This document shows, one piece after another, positions 1-7,681 of a stretch of 64,000 nucleotides of DNA. How positions within the stretch are numbered: position 1 is the first letter of the stretch; each line of letters opens with the position of its first letter. The notes below the pieces were generated by a model that saw only the letters and a program-made list of their open reading frames with translations, was not told the DNA's origin and did not search any database. The translations under genes were made by a program, and so were the position numbers. Origin of the DNA: Guopingia tenuis (GTDB lineage: Bacteria > Bacillota > Clostridia > Christensenellales > Christensenellaceae); contig NZ_JACRSS010000001.1 in assembly GCF_014384805.1 (NCBI RefSeq), positions 992,001 to 1,056,000 on the forward strand, given 5' to 3'.

Positions 1-1
1 A

Positions 2-30
2 GGGGAAATATGGCTTCCCCGGCCATTTTT
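2..30 (+). promoter_or_regulatory. Possible end of a riboswitch expression platform before mntP
   Basis: Two mutually exclusive hairpins can form. GGGGAA (2-7) pairs with TTCCCC (15-20), while ATGGC (10-14) pairs with GCCAT (22-26) followed by TTTT. This is the layout of an antiterminator/terminator switch, ending about 11 bases before the mntP ribosome site. mntP genes elsewhere are known targets of the yybP-ykoY manganese riboswitch. The aptamer itself would lie left of the window, so the class is inference. Confidence 0.3.
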
Positions 31-49
31 GCCCCATTTAGGAGGTAGT

Positions 50-592
50 ATGGGAATCATCGAAATTCTTCTGATCGGATTGGGCCTGAGCATGGACGCC
101 GCGGCCGTTTCCATGACGGACGGCATGTGCGGCCGGGAGCTCAGCCGCGGCAAAACCTTTCTGATCCCGGCTTCTTTCGGCATCTTCCAGGCCCTCATGC
201 CGCTGCTTGGCTATTATGCCGGCAGCCTCTTTTCGGAATTTCTGGATGCCTATGCCGGAATCGTGGTATTGCTGATCTTAGGCGTTATCGGCGGCAAAAT
301 GATCTATGACGGCCTTCGCAAAGAGGAGGAACGCGTATGTCGCCGGCTCACCGGGCTCACGATTTTCCTTCAGGCCGTTGCCACCAGCATCGACGCCTTT
401 GCCGTTGGGGTGGGCTTCAGCGCCATGCGCGTCCAGATTCTCCCCACCGTTCTTCTCATCGGCGCAATCACCTTCGTATGTTCACTAACCGCGGTGTTTG
501 TGGGCAAACGGTTTGGCAACTGGCTGGGAGATAAGGCGCAGATTTTGGGCGGCGTCATCCTGATCCTCATTGGCATCAAATCACTCTTTTAA
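50..592 (+). CDS. mntP: Manganese efflux pump MntP
   Basis: A 180-residue polytopic membrane protein that would export Mn(II) across the cytoplasmic membrane. It shows the duplicated MntP layout: an N-terminal helix with GLSMDAAAVS and a second copy near residue 115 with TSIDAFAVGVGF. Each carries the conserved membrane aspartate. About six hydrophobic segments are visible and the length is normal for the family. ATG at 50 is chosen because GGAGG sits at 41-45, giving ideal spacing, and because an upstream in-frame TTG would add only non-hydrophobic residues. The next gene follows after 15 bases with its own ribosome site. In Bacillus the orthologue ywlD lies in the ywlC-ywlE cluster. That cluster is at the other end of this window, so mntP has moved. 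Confidence 0.9.
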   Translation: MGIIEILLIGLGLSMDAAAVSMTDGMCGRELSRGKTFLIPASFGIFQALMPLLGYYAGSLFSEFLDAYAGIVVLLILGVIGGKMIYDGLRKEEERVCRRLTGLTIFLQAVATSIDAFAVGVGFSAMRVQILPTVLLIGAITFVCSLTAVFVGKRFGNWLGDKAQILGGVILILIGIKSLF

Positions 593-607
593 AAAGGAGG
601 TTTTTTT

Positions 608-1102
608 ATGACTCAAATGGAGCAAACCCTGCGCGCCCTGGATGCACACGGCGTTTCCTATCAACTCTATACCCATCCCGCTGTTTTCACCATCGAGGAA
701 ATGGATGCGCTGGATCTTGAGGGCAAAGACAACGTCGCTAAAAATCTGTTTCTGCGCAACGCCAATGGTAAGCAGCATTTTCTCATTGTGATGAAAAAGG
801 ACAAGCATGCCAATTTAAAGGCCCTGCGGCAGCAGCTGGGGACGACGCCCCTGAGCTTTGCCTCGCCGGAACGGCTGGAAAAGCATCTGCATCTGGAAAA
901 GGGCGCAGTGACGCCCCTTGGGGTTTTATTCAACAGCGACCACGACGTTACCGTTGCCTTTGACCAGAATTTTCTTGGCGAAGATGCTATTGGCGTCCAT
1001 CCCTGCGATAACCGGGCGACGGTTTTCCTCTCTTTTGCGGATCTGCGCGCTTTTGTGGAGGCTGTTGGCAACCCCACCTGCCTCATCGCTCTGGAAGGAT
1101 AG
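608..1102 (+). CDS. Prolyl-tRNA deacylase, ProX/PrdX (YbaK-like) family
   Basis: A 164-residue cytosolic protein of the YbaK/ProX superfamily. These enzymes hydrolyse tRNA(Pro) mischarged with alanine or cysteine, a free-standing proofreading activity next to prolyl-tRNA synthetase. The family pattern is visible from start to end: an N-terminal helix with YQLYTHPAVFTIEEM, then KNLFLRN and the core lysine in FLIVMKKDKHANLK. These are followed by the GAVTPLGV loop and, near the C-terminus, GVHPCDNRAT typical of the PrdX subgroup. AAAGGAGG stands immediately before the ATG. It probably shares a transcript with mntP, 15 bases upstream, although the two functions are unrelated. No clear terminator follows. 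Confidence 0.85.
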   Translation: MTQMEQTLRALDAHGVSYQLYTHPAVFTIEEMDALDLEGKDNVAKNLFLRNANGKQHFLIVMKKDKHANLKALRQQLGTTPLSFASPERLEKHLHLEKGAVTPLGVLFNSDHDVTVAFDQNFLGEDAIGVHPCDNRATVFLSFADLRAFVEAVGNPTCLIALEG

Positions 1103-1729
1103 AGTGCATCCAGCCCGGCGTGAAAAAAACCGAAGAGCAGCCTCGGGCGCTGTTGATCCCCGGATTTGAGCAGTTCCGCTTTGAAAAACCACACCCGTTT
1201 AGAGAAGCAGAGATATCGCCCCGGCGGGGAAAATCATCGCCAGGTCATTTTTTACCGCGATTCAGAATCCCTCCTCGCCGGGATTTAAACCGTTTTTCAG
1301 AAAAAATTTGCCTGTTTGGAGATCGGAAAAACCCATCCCTTCCCGCAGGAGGCGTCTGTTTCCCATTCTAAAAAGGGAAATTATGGCTTTATCTTTGGCG
1401 CGCCCGCTCTCATCCTCGGAGCAAACCGGCTTGGATTATCCAAATGCAATGGCTGACAGCCGTTTCTCTTGGGCTGGGGGGCTCCCTCCCGTCATGCGGG
1501 AATGTTTCGTTCTTTGGGAATGTCCTCGGAAGAGGCAGTTTTTGGGGCTTTATGCCTTGAGTATCCAGCAAAGGCGCTGGGCCGCCCAACTGCCGAGGCC
1601 CGGCAATCGCATCGCCCTCATTTCGCATCATATAAATATTACATTATCGTAATATTTTAAAGATTGCCGTATTTGTGTCATAATTTAAAATAACCGGTAA
1701 AAATCCGAATTTTTGGCGGTTATTTCGTT
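1103..1729. other. Gene-free stretch, function unseen
   Basis: Between the tRNA-editing gene and the next promoter I see no open frame with a ribosome site or recognisable protein. The first 500 bases are GC-rich and resemble decayed sequence. From about 1630 the DNA becomes very AT-rich. A perfect inverted repeat, AATATTAC-ATTATC-GTAATATT, lies near 1634-1656. It is too T-poor downstream to be a good terminator and could be a protein site. Confidence 0.4.
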
Positions 1730-1758
1730 TTGCTATTATTTTATATTTCTCCTATACT
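1730..1758 (+). promoter_or_regulatory. Promoter of the NlpC/P60 gene
   Basis: TTGCTA (1730-1735), a 17-base spacer and TATACT (1753-1758) form a good vegetative-type promoter in an AT-rich stretch. Transcription would start near 1765, just before the hairpin at 1769-1813. Confidence 0.6.
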
Positions 1759-1768
1759 TGGGTTGTAA

Positions 1769-1813
1769 GCAATAATTTGTTATATAAATATTACGTTTAT
1801 TACAAATTATTGC
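1769..1813 (+). promoter_or_regulatory. Hairpin in the NlpC/P60 leader
   Basis: GCAATAATTTGT (1769-1780) is the exact reverse complement of ACAAATTATTGC (1802-1813), and further pairs extend into the loop. It would sit at the 5' end of the transcript, about ten bases before the ribosome site GAAAGGAG. It could stabilise the mRNA or be an operator. There is no T-run, so it is not a terminator. Confidence 0.5.
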
Positions 1814-1836
1814 AGACCGTACGAAAGGAGAAATGC

Positions 1837-3072
1837 ATGAAAAAGAAACCGATTGCTGCCGCAGCGGCAGCAGCTATCTGCCTCACTCTTCCCCTGAGCG
1901 CCCTCGCCGCCCCATCGCCGCGGGAAGATCTCTTAAAAAACGGGGATAAGGACAGCGTGGTCTATTCCGTGCAGCAAAAGCTCTATGAAAGCGGATTTTT
2001 AACCGTCTCCCCAACAGGCTATTATGGGACAGATACGCAGGCCGCTGTAGAGGCATATCAAAAAGAAAACCAACTGGCCGTAGACGGAATTGCCGGGCCC
2101 GCCACTATGCAGTCCCTTCTGGGAAGCGCCTTGCAGGCCGCCAGCTATATCGCCACCGGCTCGTTTTTTCAGGAGGGGGATTCCTCTCTGGAAGTGGGGG
2201 CGCTGCAGCGGCGTCTCATGGAGCTGGGATATTATGACTACGATGGGTTCACCGGAAACTATGGCCCGGTAACCCAGGAGGCCATCCGCCTATTTCAGCG
2301 CACCAACGGGCTGAAACAGGATGGGATTGCCGGCGCTGAAACCCTGACGCTTCTGGCCAGCGAAGATGCGCTTCCCTATACCGTCCGCTTGGAGGATGAG
2401 GGAGAGGACGTCCGCAAGATCCAGAACCGTCTGAAAGAGCTGGGCTATCTTTCGGGTTCGGCAGACGGCATCTATGGCACCGCAACCCAAAAGGCTGTCG
2501 TCTCTTTCCAGAAGCAAAACGGCCTGTCGGCAGACGGCATTTTTGGCCAGAATACCCAGGAGCTTCTCTATTCTCCTTCTGCCAAAGCGGCGCCGGCCGC
2601 CAAGTCCTCCAGCGGTTCTTCCGCAAAAAAGGAGTCTTCTGCTTCTTCCGGCTCTTCTAAAGAGCAGGAAACCTCCTCTGCCTCCAGCAGTTCGGATGTT
2701 TCCCAGATGATCCGCTTTGCCAAAGAGCAGCTAGGCAAAAAGTATGTTTGGAGTGCGGAAGGCCCGAACTCTTTTGACTGCTCCGGCTTTGTATACTATG
2801 TTCTGAAGAACAGCGGCGTAAGCACGGGGCGTTACAGCGCGGCAGGCTTCAGCCAGGTTTCCTCCTGGGAAAAGATTGAGAGCAAGGGCGATTTACAGCC
2901 GGGTGACCTCGTCTTCTTCACGGCGCCGGGTTCCTCCCGCATCGGGCATACGGGCATCTGGCTGGGGAATAACCAGTATATCCATGCCTCCACCAGTGCG
3001 GGCAAGGTAGTCATCAGCTCCGTGGGCTCCTATTTCAACGAAAACTTCGTCTTTGGCCGCCGGGTATTCTAA
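1837..3072 (+). CDS. Secreted NlpC/P60 peptidoglycan hydrolase with three PG-binding domains
   Basis: A 411-residue exported cell-wall enzyme. Residues 1-25 form a signal peptide (MKKK, then an alanine-rich core ending LSALAA). Three peptidoglycan_binding_1 domains follow at about 35-95, 105-165 and 172-235. Each has the YGxxTQxAVxxFQxxNGLxxDGIxGxxT pattern. After a Ser/Ala-rich linker (about 245-290) comes an NlpC/P60 domain with the catalytic Cys315 in FDCSGF and His371 in IGHTGIW. Such enzymes cleave within the stem peptide, usually between D-Glu and the diamino acid. The ATG at 1837 is chosen over an upstream in-frame codon because it starts the signal peptide and has GAAAGGAG before it. 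It is a single-gene unit with its own promoter and terminator. Roles in cell separation or spore cortex/coat turnover are both possible. Confidence 0.9.
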   Translation: MKKKPIAAAAAAAICLTLPLSALAAPSPREDLLKNGDKDSVVYSVQQKLYESGFLTVSPTGYYGTDTQAAVEAYQKENQLAVDGIAGPATMQSLLGSALQAASYIATGSFFQEGDSSLEVGALQRRLMELGYYDYDGFTGNYGPVTQEAIRLFQRTNGLKQDGIAGAETLTLLASEDALPYTVRLEDEGEDVRKIQNRLKELGYLSGSADGIYGTATQKAVVSFQKQNGLSADGIFGQNTQELLYSPSAKAAPAAKSSSGSSAKKESSASSGSSKEQETSSASSSSDVSQMIRFAKEQLGKKYVWSAEGPNSFDCSGFVYYVLKNSGVSTGRYSAAGFSQVSSWEKIESKGDLQPGDLVFFTAPGSSRIGHTGIWLGNNQYIHASTSAGKVVISSVGSYFNENFVFGRRVF

Positions 3073-3108
3073 TCCGGGGGCTGCAAGAAAAATATCTTCC
3101 ATCGAAAG

Positions 3109-3140
3109 AGAGCGGGATGCTTCCCGCTCTTCTTTCTTTT
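3109..3140 (+). terminator. Intrinsic terminator after the NlpC/P60 gene
   Basis: A 9-bp stem AGAGCGGGA / TCCCGCTCT (3109-3117 / 3122-3130) with loop TGCT, followed by a T-rich tail. Confidence 0.85.
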
Positions 3141-3422
3141 TCTATGCCATTTGCTCTCGTGGCAGCTTTGCGTGAGCTAGGGCCGTTTTCCATGGTTCCG
3201 TAAGCACACTGCGCAGCGTTTCTTTCCGGCAGCTCTATCGTCTGACAAGTTGGAAAAAAACTCGGCATACACCCGATTCCAGCGCCGCCATCCGGTCCAT
3301 TTTCAAAAGGCTTTATGGGGAGAAAATCGACCGGCCCGCCGCTTCTCTCATTCCGGCGTTCCGTACCCCTTTCGATGAACCCCGGGCAGGCTGCGGCACA
3401 GCATCATCGCAAAGTCATTCTT
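3141..3422. other. Intergenic stretch between convergent genes
   Basis: About 280 bases between the NlpC/P60 terminator and the 3' end of folA. I see no open frame with a ribosome site, no obvious stem with a T-run for folA, and no repeat. Confidence 0.4.
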
Positions 3423-3923
3423 CTATTCCGTGTCCCCTGTCCGCCGATATGCACAGAAGCGAAAGGGGATTTCTCCGTGAAACCGCAACTCTCCCTCTTC
3501 CCTCTCCCAACCCGATTGAGCATCCAGATCGGGGAAAAAGGTATCCGCCGCAAATTCCCTGCCGATTTTCGTAACCAAAACCTCCCGGCATTCGGGCAGG
3601 AACTCCCGGTATACTTCTCCGCCGCCGCAGAGAAAAACCTCGCGGCCCGGATGTTTCTCCCGCAGCAGCTCCCGAAGCTCCCGGGCGCTATGCACGACCG
3701 TCACGCCCTGCGGCGCAAACCCTTCGTCCCGGGAGAGAACGACAGTGTCCCTTCCAGGCAGGGGCTTTCCCCCGGGCAGGGAACAGAGCGTCCTGCGCCC
3801 CATGACCACCACATGGCCCAAGGTCTTTTCCTTAAAATATTTCAGGTCTTCGGGAATATGGGCCAGGAGCTTTCCCTCTTTCCCGATTCCCCAGTTCTGG
3901 TCTACAGCCACAATCGCCTTCAT
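3423..3923 (-). CDS. folA: Dihydrofolate reductase
   Basis: A 166-residue cytosolic enzyme that reduces dihydrofolate to tetrahydrofolate with NADPH, regenerating the folate oxidised by ThyA. Diagnostic segments are MKAIVAVDQNWGIGKEGKLLAHIPEDL at the N-terminus with the WGIG loop, the catalytic acid in PEDLKYFK, GHVVVMGRRT for NADPH, and FLCGGGEVYREFLP near residue 110. The start at 3923 has GAGGAG six bases upstream and matches the family; in-frame codons further up have no ribosome site. thyA ends 10 bases upstream, so the two form a thymidylate-cycle operon. Confidence 0.93.
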   Translation of the reverse strand: MKAIVAVDQNWGIGKEGKLLAHIPEDLKYFKEKTLGHVVVMGRRTLCSLPGGKPLPGRDTVVLSRDEGFAPQGVTVVHSARELRELLREKHPGREVFLCGGGEVYREFLPECREVLVTKIGREFAADTFFPDLDAQSGWEREEGELRFHGEIPFRFCAYRRTGDTE

Positions 3924-3933
3924 ATCGCTCTCC

Positions 3934-4764
3934 TCAAATGGCAACCGGGATTTTTCCAATACCCGGGGCACACTGGTAATTCTCCAAAGCCATGCCGTCC
4001 ACCGTCACGTCATAGAAATCCCGAACTGCAGGGTCCAGCCGGAAGACCGGCGCAGGATAGCTCTCCCGCTCCATCAGCTGCTCCACCAGCGGCACATGGC
4101 GGTCATAGATATGGGCATCCGCGATGACATGCACAAGCTCGCCGGCCTCCAACCCGCTGCAGCGGGCAAACAGATGCACCAGCGCCGCATACTGCACTAC
4201 ATTCCAGCTGTTGGCTGTCAGCATATCCTGGGAACGCTGGTTCAAAATGGCGTTCAGCGTGTTTCCGCTGACGTTGAAAGTCATGGAATAGGCGCAGGGA
4301 TAGAGATTCATGGCATGCAGATCCTGATGCACATAGATATTCGTGAGAATCCGCCGGCTGCCAGGGTTATGGCGCAGATCATAGAGCACCCGGTCTACCT
4401 GGTCGAATTCCCCTTCGGGATATACATGCTTAACCCCCAGCTGATAGCCATAGGCCTTTCCAATGGAGCCATTCTCATCTGCCCAGGAATCCCAGATATG
4501 GCTGGCCAGGTCATGGATATTGTTGGATTTTTTTTGCCAGATCCAGAGAAGCTCGTCAAAAGCCGCCCGGTAATTGATCTTCCGGATGGTCTGAATGGGG
4601 AATTCCTCCCGAAGGTCATAGCGGTTGACTACGCCGAACAGCTTGACCGTATGGGCCGGCGTCCCGTCCTCCCAACGCGGGCGCACCTCCCGGTCGGTAT
4701 CCCAAACGCCCTTTTCCAGTATATCCCTGCAGTTCTGCAAAAAAATCTGATCCGCCTTGCTCAA
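3934..4764 (-). CDS. thyA: Thymidylate synthase ThyA
   Basis: A 276-residue enzyme that methylates dUMP to dTMP using methylenetetrahydrofolate, producing the dihydrofolate that FolA next door reduces. The chain shows DGTPAHTVK, the ELLWIWQKKSN helix, SRR for phosphate, the nucleophile Cys157 in LYPCAYS, and QRSQD. It diverges from textbook ThyA: CAYSMTFNV replaces the CHxxxQF segment, TANSWNVVQYA replaces LGxPFN, and ADAHIYDRH replaces GDxHIYxNH. These features suggest a subfamily rather than damage. I place the start at TTG 4764 because AAGGAG lies eight bases upstream. The ATG at 4794 has no ribosome site and would add residues unlike the family. Confidence 0.9.
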   Translation of the reverse strand: MSKADQIFLQNCRDILEKGVWDTDREVRPRWEDGTPAHTVKLFGVVNRYDLREEFPIQTIRKINYRAAFDELLWIWQKKSNNIHDLASHIWDSWADENGSIGKAYGYQLGVKHVYPEGEFDQVDRVLYDLRHNPGSRRILTNIYVHQDLHAMNLYPCAYSMTFNVSGNTLNAILNQRSQDMLTANSWNVVQYAALVHLFARCSGLEAGELVHVIADAHIYDRHVPLVEQLMERESYPAPVFRLDPAVRDFYDVTVDGMALENYQCAPGIGKIPVAI

Positions 4765-5039
4765 TTTTTCTTCTCCTTCCGCCGGGAAATACATCCGGTG
4801 TTTCCGCGGCCGTCTCTTTTTATCCGTGCCTGCCCGATAAGAGCCTGCCTGTGTTTCATATCTCCTGCCGCCGGCCAGTGCCTGTTTCTCTTCGCCGTCT
4901 GCCAGCTGCAGCCGCTTCTCTCCGGCAGGCCACGTGAAATGCAAGCTTTGGTTTTCGCTATGCCATAGCCATACCCAGCCGCAAGCCTTGTCCCCTGTCG
5001 TTTCATCGGGAACTGTCGTTCTTTCCCCATGGTTCCTGC

Positions 5040-5139
5040 CCGGCGCGGGGGAATGGTTCCCGAACCGTCCATGTTTTCTTGTGCCGGCAGAGTTTCCTTT
5101 CCGCACATATTGCCATGGTCATGCCTGCCCGGCGAGGGC
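5040..5139. repeat. Diverged 100-bp direct repeat, copy 1
   Basis: This segment starts with CCGGCG and ends with CCCGGCGAGGGC. It matches 5227-5325 along its whole length at roughly 80% by eye, with one single-base indel. The offset is 186-187 bases. It lies between the thyA start and the putative thyA promoters, so it would be transcribed as leader RNA. On the minus strand both copies can be read as a similar short peptide containing CRHK-x-TW, but no ribosome site supports translation. Confidence 0.8.
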
Positions 5140-5226
5140 AATCGGAACGGCTCTCGTTTCGGGGATACGTCCTTCTCTCGTTTACACGCCAGCATTCGCA
5201 GTCCCCGCCAAACCAGTCTTGCACAT

Positions 5227-5325
5227 CCGGCGAGGGGGATAGTTCCCTGTCCATCCATGTTTCCTTGTGCCGGCAGGATTGCCTTCCTGCACATACTGCC
5301 ATGATCACGCCTGCCCGGCGAGGGC
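5227..5325. repeat. Diverged 100-bp direct repeat, copy 2
   Basis: Second copy of the 5040-5139 unit, again ending CCCGGCGAGGGC. It is followed directly by TGCGTTCATTATACCA (5326-5341), which recurs exactly at 5425-5440. The duplication therefore seems to include flanking promoter-like sequence. Confidence 0.8.
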
Positions 5326-5332
5326 TGCGTTC

Positions 5333-5341
5333 ATTATACCA
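5333..5341 (-). promoter_or_regulatory. Second extended -10 element before thyA
   Basis: TGGTATAAT on the minus strand lies inside the exact 16-bp repeat shared with 5425-5440. No well-spaced -35 is seen, so it may be an inactive duplicate. Confidence 0.35.
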
Positions 5342-5431
5342 TGTCTTTGCCGCGCATCGTGTGGCAATGGCAGCCGTCAATGAACGCCCAGGCTTCGGGA
5401 GGGCTTGCACTTCCGGTGATGCCGTGCGTTC

Positions 5432-5460
5432 ATTATACCATAACCCGCCTGGATTCTAAA
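5432..5460 (-). promoter_or_regulatory. Putative thyA-folA promoter, upstream copy
   Basis: On the minus strand, TTTAGA (5455-5460), a 17-base spacer and TATAAT (5432-5437) preceded by TGG form an extended -10 promoter. It would give a leader of about 660 bases before thyA. Confidence 0.45.
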
Positions 5461-5597
5461 GTCCCCCTCGGTTCCCGCAGCCGCATATTCACCGAATTTA
5501 TTCATATATTTCTTACATTTTTCCAGAATCCGCCGGTTTCCGCGTATCCAAAATTATGTTACAATAAAATTACACTACAGTCATAGAAGGTCCTATC

Positions 5598-6257
5598 ATG
5601 ATACGAATTCTCATTGTTGAAGACGAACAGGCTATCTCCCGTCTTATTCAGATCAGCCTGCGCAACGTGGGTTATGCCTGCGACTGTGCATTTGATGGGA
5701 AGGCGGCCGTGCAATATTTGGAAAGCACATCCTATGATCTCATCCTGCTGGATATCATGCTGCCGGAAATCGATGGTTTTGAGCTGATGGAATATATCCG
5801 CCCCTATAAGATCCCCGTGATTTTTCTGACGGCCAAAAATTCCGTAAACGACCGGGTCAAGGGGCTGCATCTGGGGGGCGACGACTATATTATTAAGCCC
5901 TTTGAAATCGTCGAGCTGATTGCCCGGGTGGAAGCGGTGCTTCGGCGGTATCATAAAAACGACGCCATCCTGCGGGTGGAGGATGTGGAGATCAATACCG
6001 AATCTTATTCGGTTACCAAAGGAGGGGTTCCCGTGGATCTGACCCTCAAGGAATTTGAACTTCTGGTTCTTCTTGTCCAAAATAAAAATACCGCTCTTTT
6101 CCGGGAAACCATTTTTTCGCGCATTTGGAAAACCGACTATATCGGCGAAACACGGACGCTGGATCTGCATATTCAGCGGCTCCGCAAGAAGCTGGGCTGG
6201 CAGGAGAAAATCAAAACGGTCTATAAAGTTGGCTATCGTCTGGAAGTGAAAGAATGA
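5598..6257 (+). CDS. OmpR-family response regulator
   Basis: A 219-residue DNA-binding regulator of a two-component system. The receiver domain (1-115) has acidic residues in VEDE, the phospho-acceptor Asp52 in LLDIMLPE, Thr in FLTAKN and Lys in IIKPFE. A winged-helix output domain (about 125-217) has LTLKEFELL and RTLDLHIQRLRKKLG. The ATG at 5598 has AAGG at suitable spacing. A weak promoter (TTTCCG, 17 bases, TACAAT at 5560-5565) lies upstream. The kinase gene overlaps the 3' end by 4 bases, so the two are translationally coupled. Targets are unknown. No direct-repeat operator is obvious in front of it. Confidence 0.9.
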   Translation: MIRILIVEDEQAISRLIQISLRNVGYACDCAFDGKAAVQYLESTSYDLILLDIMLPEIDGFELMEYIRPYKIPVIFLTAKNSVNDRVKGLHLGGDDYIIKPFEIVELIARVEAVLRRYHKNDAILRVEDVEINTESYSVTKGGVPVDLTLKEFELLVLLVQNKNTALFRETIFSRIWKTDYIGETRTLDLHIQRLRKKLGWQEKIKTVYKVGYRLEVKE

Positions 6258-7681
6258 GATTCAGTGCAAAGCTCTTCCTCTCCTCGATGTTTCTTTTCAC
6301 ACTGGCATTTTCCATCTGCGGAACCCTTCTGATTTCGCAGCATTTTCAGTCCACCGTGGAGCGGGAGCTGGATCGAGAGATCGCAGAACATCAATCCCTC
6401 AAATTTCTTTTGCAGTCCCAGCTCATCACCTCAAAGCTGGAAGGCAAAAATCTTACGTCCGAGGTCCTCACCTCCGGCTGCGAAAAGGTTTCGCAAAGTT
6501 CCGGCCGCCTGTTTAGCGTCATGCAGGACGAATCCGTGCCTATTTTTTCCAATATCCCCTCCTCCCACTCCATCCCTCCATCCCTATTTGTCCGCTCCAC
6601 AACCGAGCGCAAGCACGCCTTTCTGCAGGAGGGAGAAGAAAAATACTGCTGGATTTCCAGCGCCTTTGCATTGGAAGACCAAACCTATTATTTTCTAAGC
6701 CTGCAGAATTCCACAGAAATCTTCGATGATTTAGACCGGCAGATCCGCACCTACACCTTTGCGGAATGCTTTGCGATTTTGTGCTGCGCGGGACTGCTCC
6801 TTATCCTTTCCCGTCTGCTCACCCGTCCCATTCACCAGCTGGCCATCGCCAGCCGGCAGATTGCGGACGGCGCTTACAGCGACCGTGTCATCGTCAAATC
6901 CCGGGATGAAATCGGCGAGCTGGCAGAGAATTTCAACAGCATGGCCGACGCCGTGCAGGAGAAAATCCAGGCATTGGAGCTGGCCGCCCAGCAGAAAGAG
7001 GATTTTGTCGCCAACTTTGCCCATGAGCTGAAAACCCCGCTCACTTCCATTATCGGCTATGCCGATCTGCTCCGCTCCCGGGACTGCGACGAGGATACCC
7101 GGTTCCAGGCCCTCTCCTATATCTTCAGCGAGGGAAAACGCCTGGAATCCCTCTCCCTCAAACTGCTGGATTTGATCGTGATGAACAACCAATCCTTTTC
7201 CATGAGTCCGGCCTACACGATTCCTCTCTTTGAAGAGATCGCCGGGGCTGTCTATCCCGCTCTTGCGCAAGCAAAAATCATGCTGGAGCTGCATATCGCG
7301 CCGCAGCTGATTCTTGTGGAAAAGGATCTTTTCAAGACGCTGATGATCAACCTGATCGACAATGCCCGCAAAGCCTCCCCGCCTGGAAGCCGGATTGAAA
7401 TTTTTGGCGGGGAAAAGGAAGGGCAATATGAAATCTGCGTTCAGGATCATGGCATCGGCATTCCCAAAGAGGATTTGCAGCGGATCACCGAAGCCTTCTA
7501 TATGGTGGACAAGTCCCGTTCCCGCAAGCAGCATGGCGCTGGGCTGGGGCTGGCCATCTGCGAGCGCATTGCCCAGCTGCACCAAACCGTCCTTCGCTTT
7601 GAAAGCGCGCCGGGAGAAGGAACGCGCGTATTCCTGTCCCTTGTTCCTGTCGCAAAGGAGGAGAAAAATGAAGAAGTATAG
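6254..7681 (+). CDS. Membrane sensor histidine kinase
   Basis: A 475-residue partner of the preceding regulator. Membrane segment 1 spans about 6-28. An extracytoplasmic sensor of about 125 residues follows, then membrane segment 2 at about 165-187 and a HAMP linker (LTRPIHQLA to NFNSMADAVQ). The HisKA helix carries His257 in FAHELKTPLT. The ATPase domain has N-box NLIDNARKAS, GIGIPKEDL and GAGLGLAICERIA. All catalytic motifs are intact. The sensor domain resembles nothing I recognise, so the stimulus is unknown. The gene overlaps the regulator by 4 bases upstream and the next membrane gene by 14 bases downstream. This suggests a three-gene operon acting at the membrane. Confidence 0.9.
   Translation: MRFSAKLFLSSMFLFTLAFSICGTLLISQHFQSTVERELDREIAEHQSLKFLLQSQLITSKLEGKNLTSEVLTSGCEKVSQSSGRLFSVMQDESVPIFSNIPSSHSIPPSLFVRSTTERKHAFLQEGEEKYCWISSAFALEDQTYYFLSLQNSTEIFDDLDRQIRTYTFAECFAILCCAGLLLILSRLLTRPIHQLAIASRQIADGAYSDRVIVKSRDEIGELAENFNSMADAVQEKIQALELAAQQKEDFVANFAHELKTPLTSIIGYADLLRSRDCDEDTRFQALSYIFSEGKRLESLSLKLLDLIVMNNQSFSMSPAYTIPLFEEIAGAVYPALAQAKIMLELHIAPQLILVEKDLFKTLMINLIDNARKASPPGSRIEIFGGEKEGQYEICVQDHGIGIPKEDLQRITEAFYMVDKSRSRKQHGAGLGLAICERIAQLHQTVLRFESAPGEGTRVFLSLVPVAKEEKNEEV

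Noticed and set aside
1308..1652. Short plus-strand open frames between the tRNA-editing gene and the NlpC/P60 gene
   Set aside because: Overlapping frames on both strands with no ribosome site and no family; treated as non-coding.
5040..5325. CRISPR-like repeats
   Set aside because: Only two long, diverged copies with a single 87-base interval and no cas genes.
5003..5410. A 135-residue minus-strand protein with two CRHK-x-TW repeats
   Set aside because: There is no ribosome site, the two copies shift frame relative to each other through a single-base indel, and the repeat is better explained as duplicated non-coding DNA.
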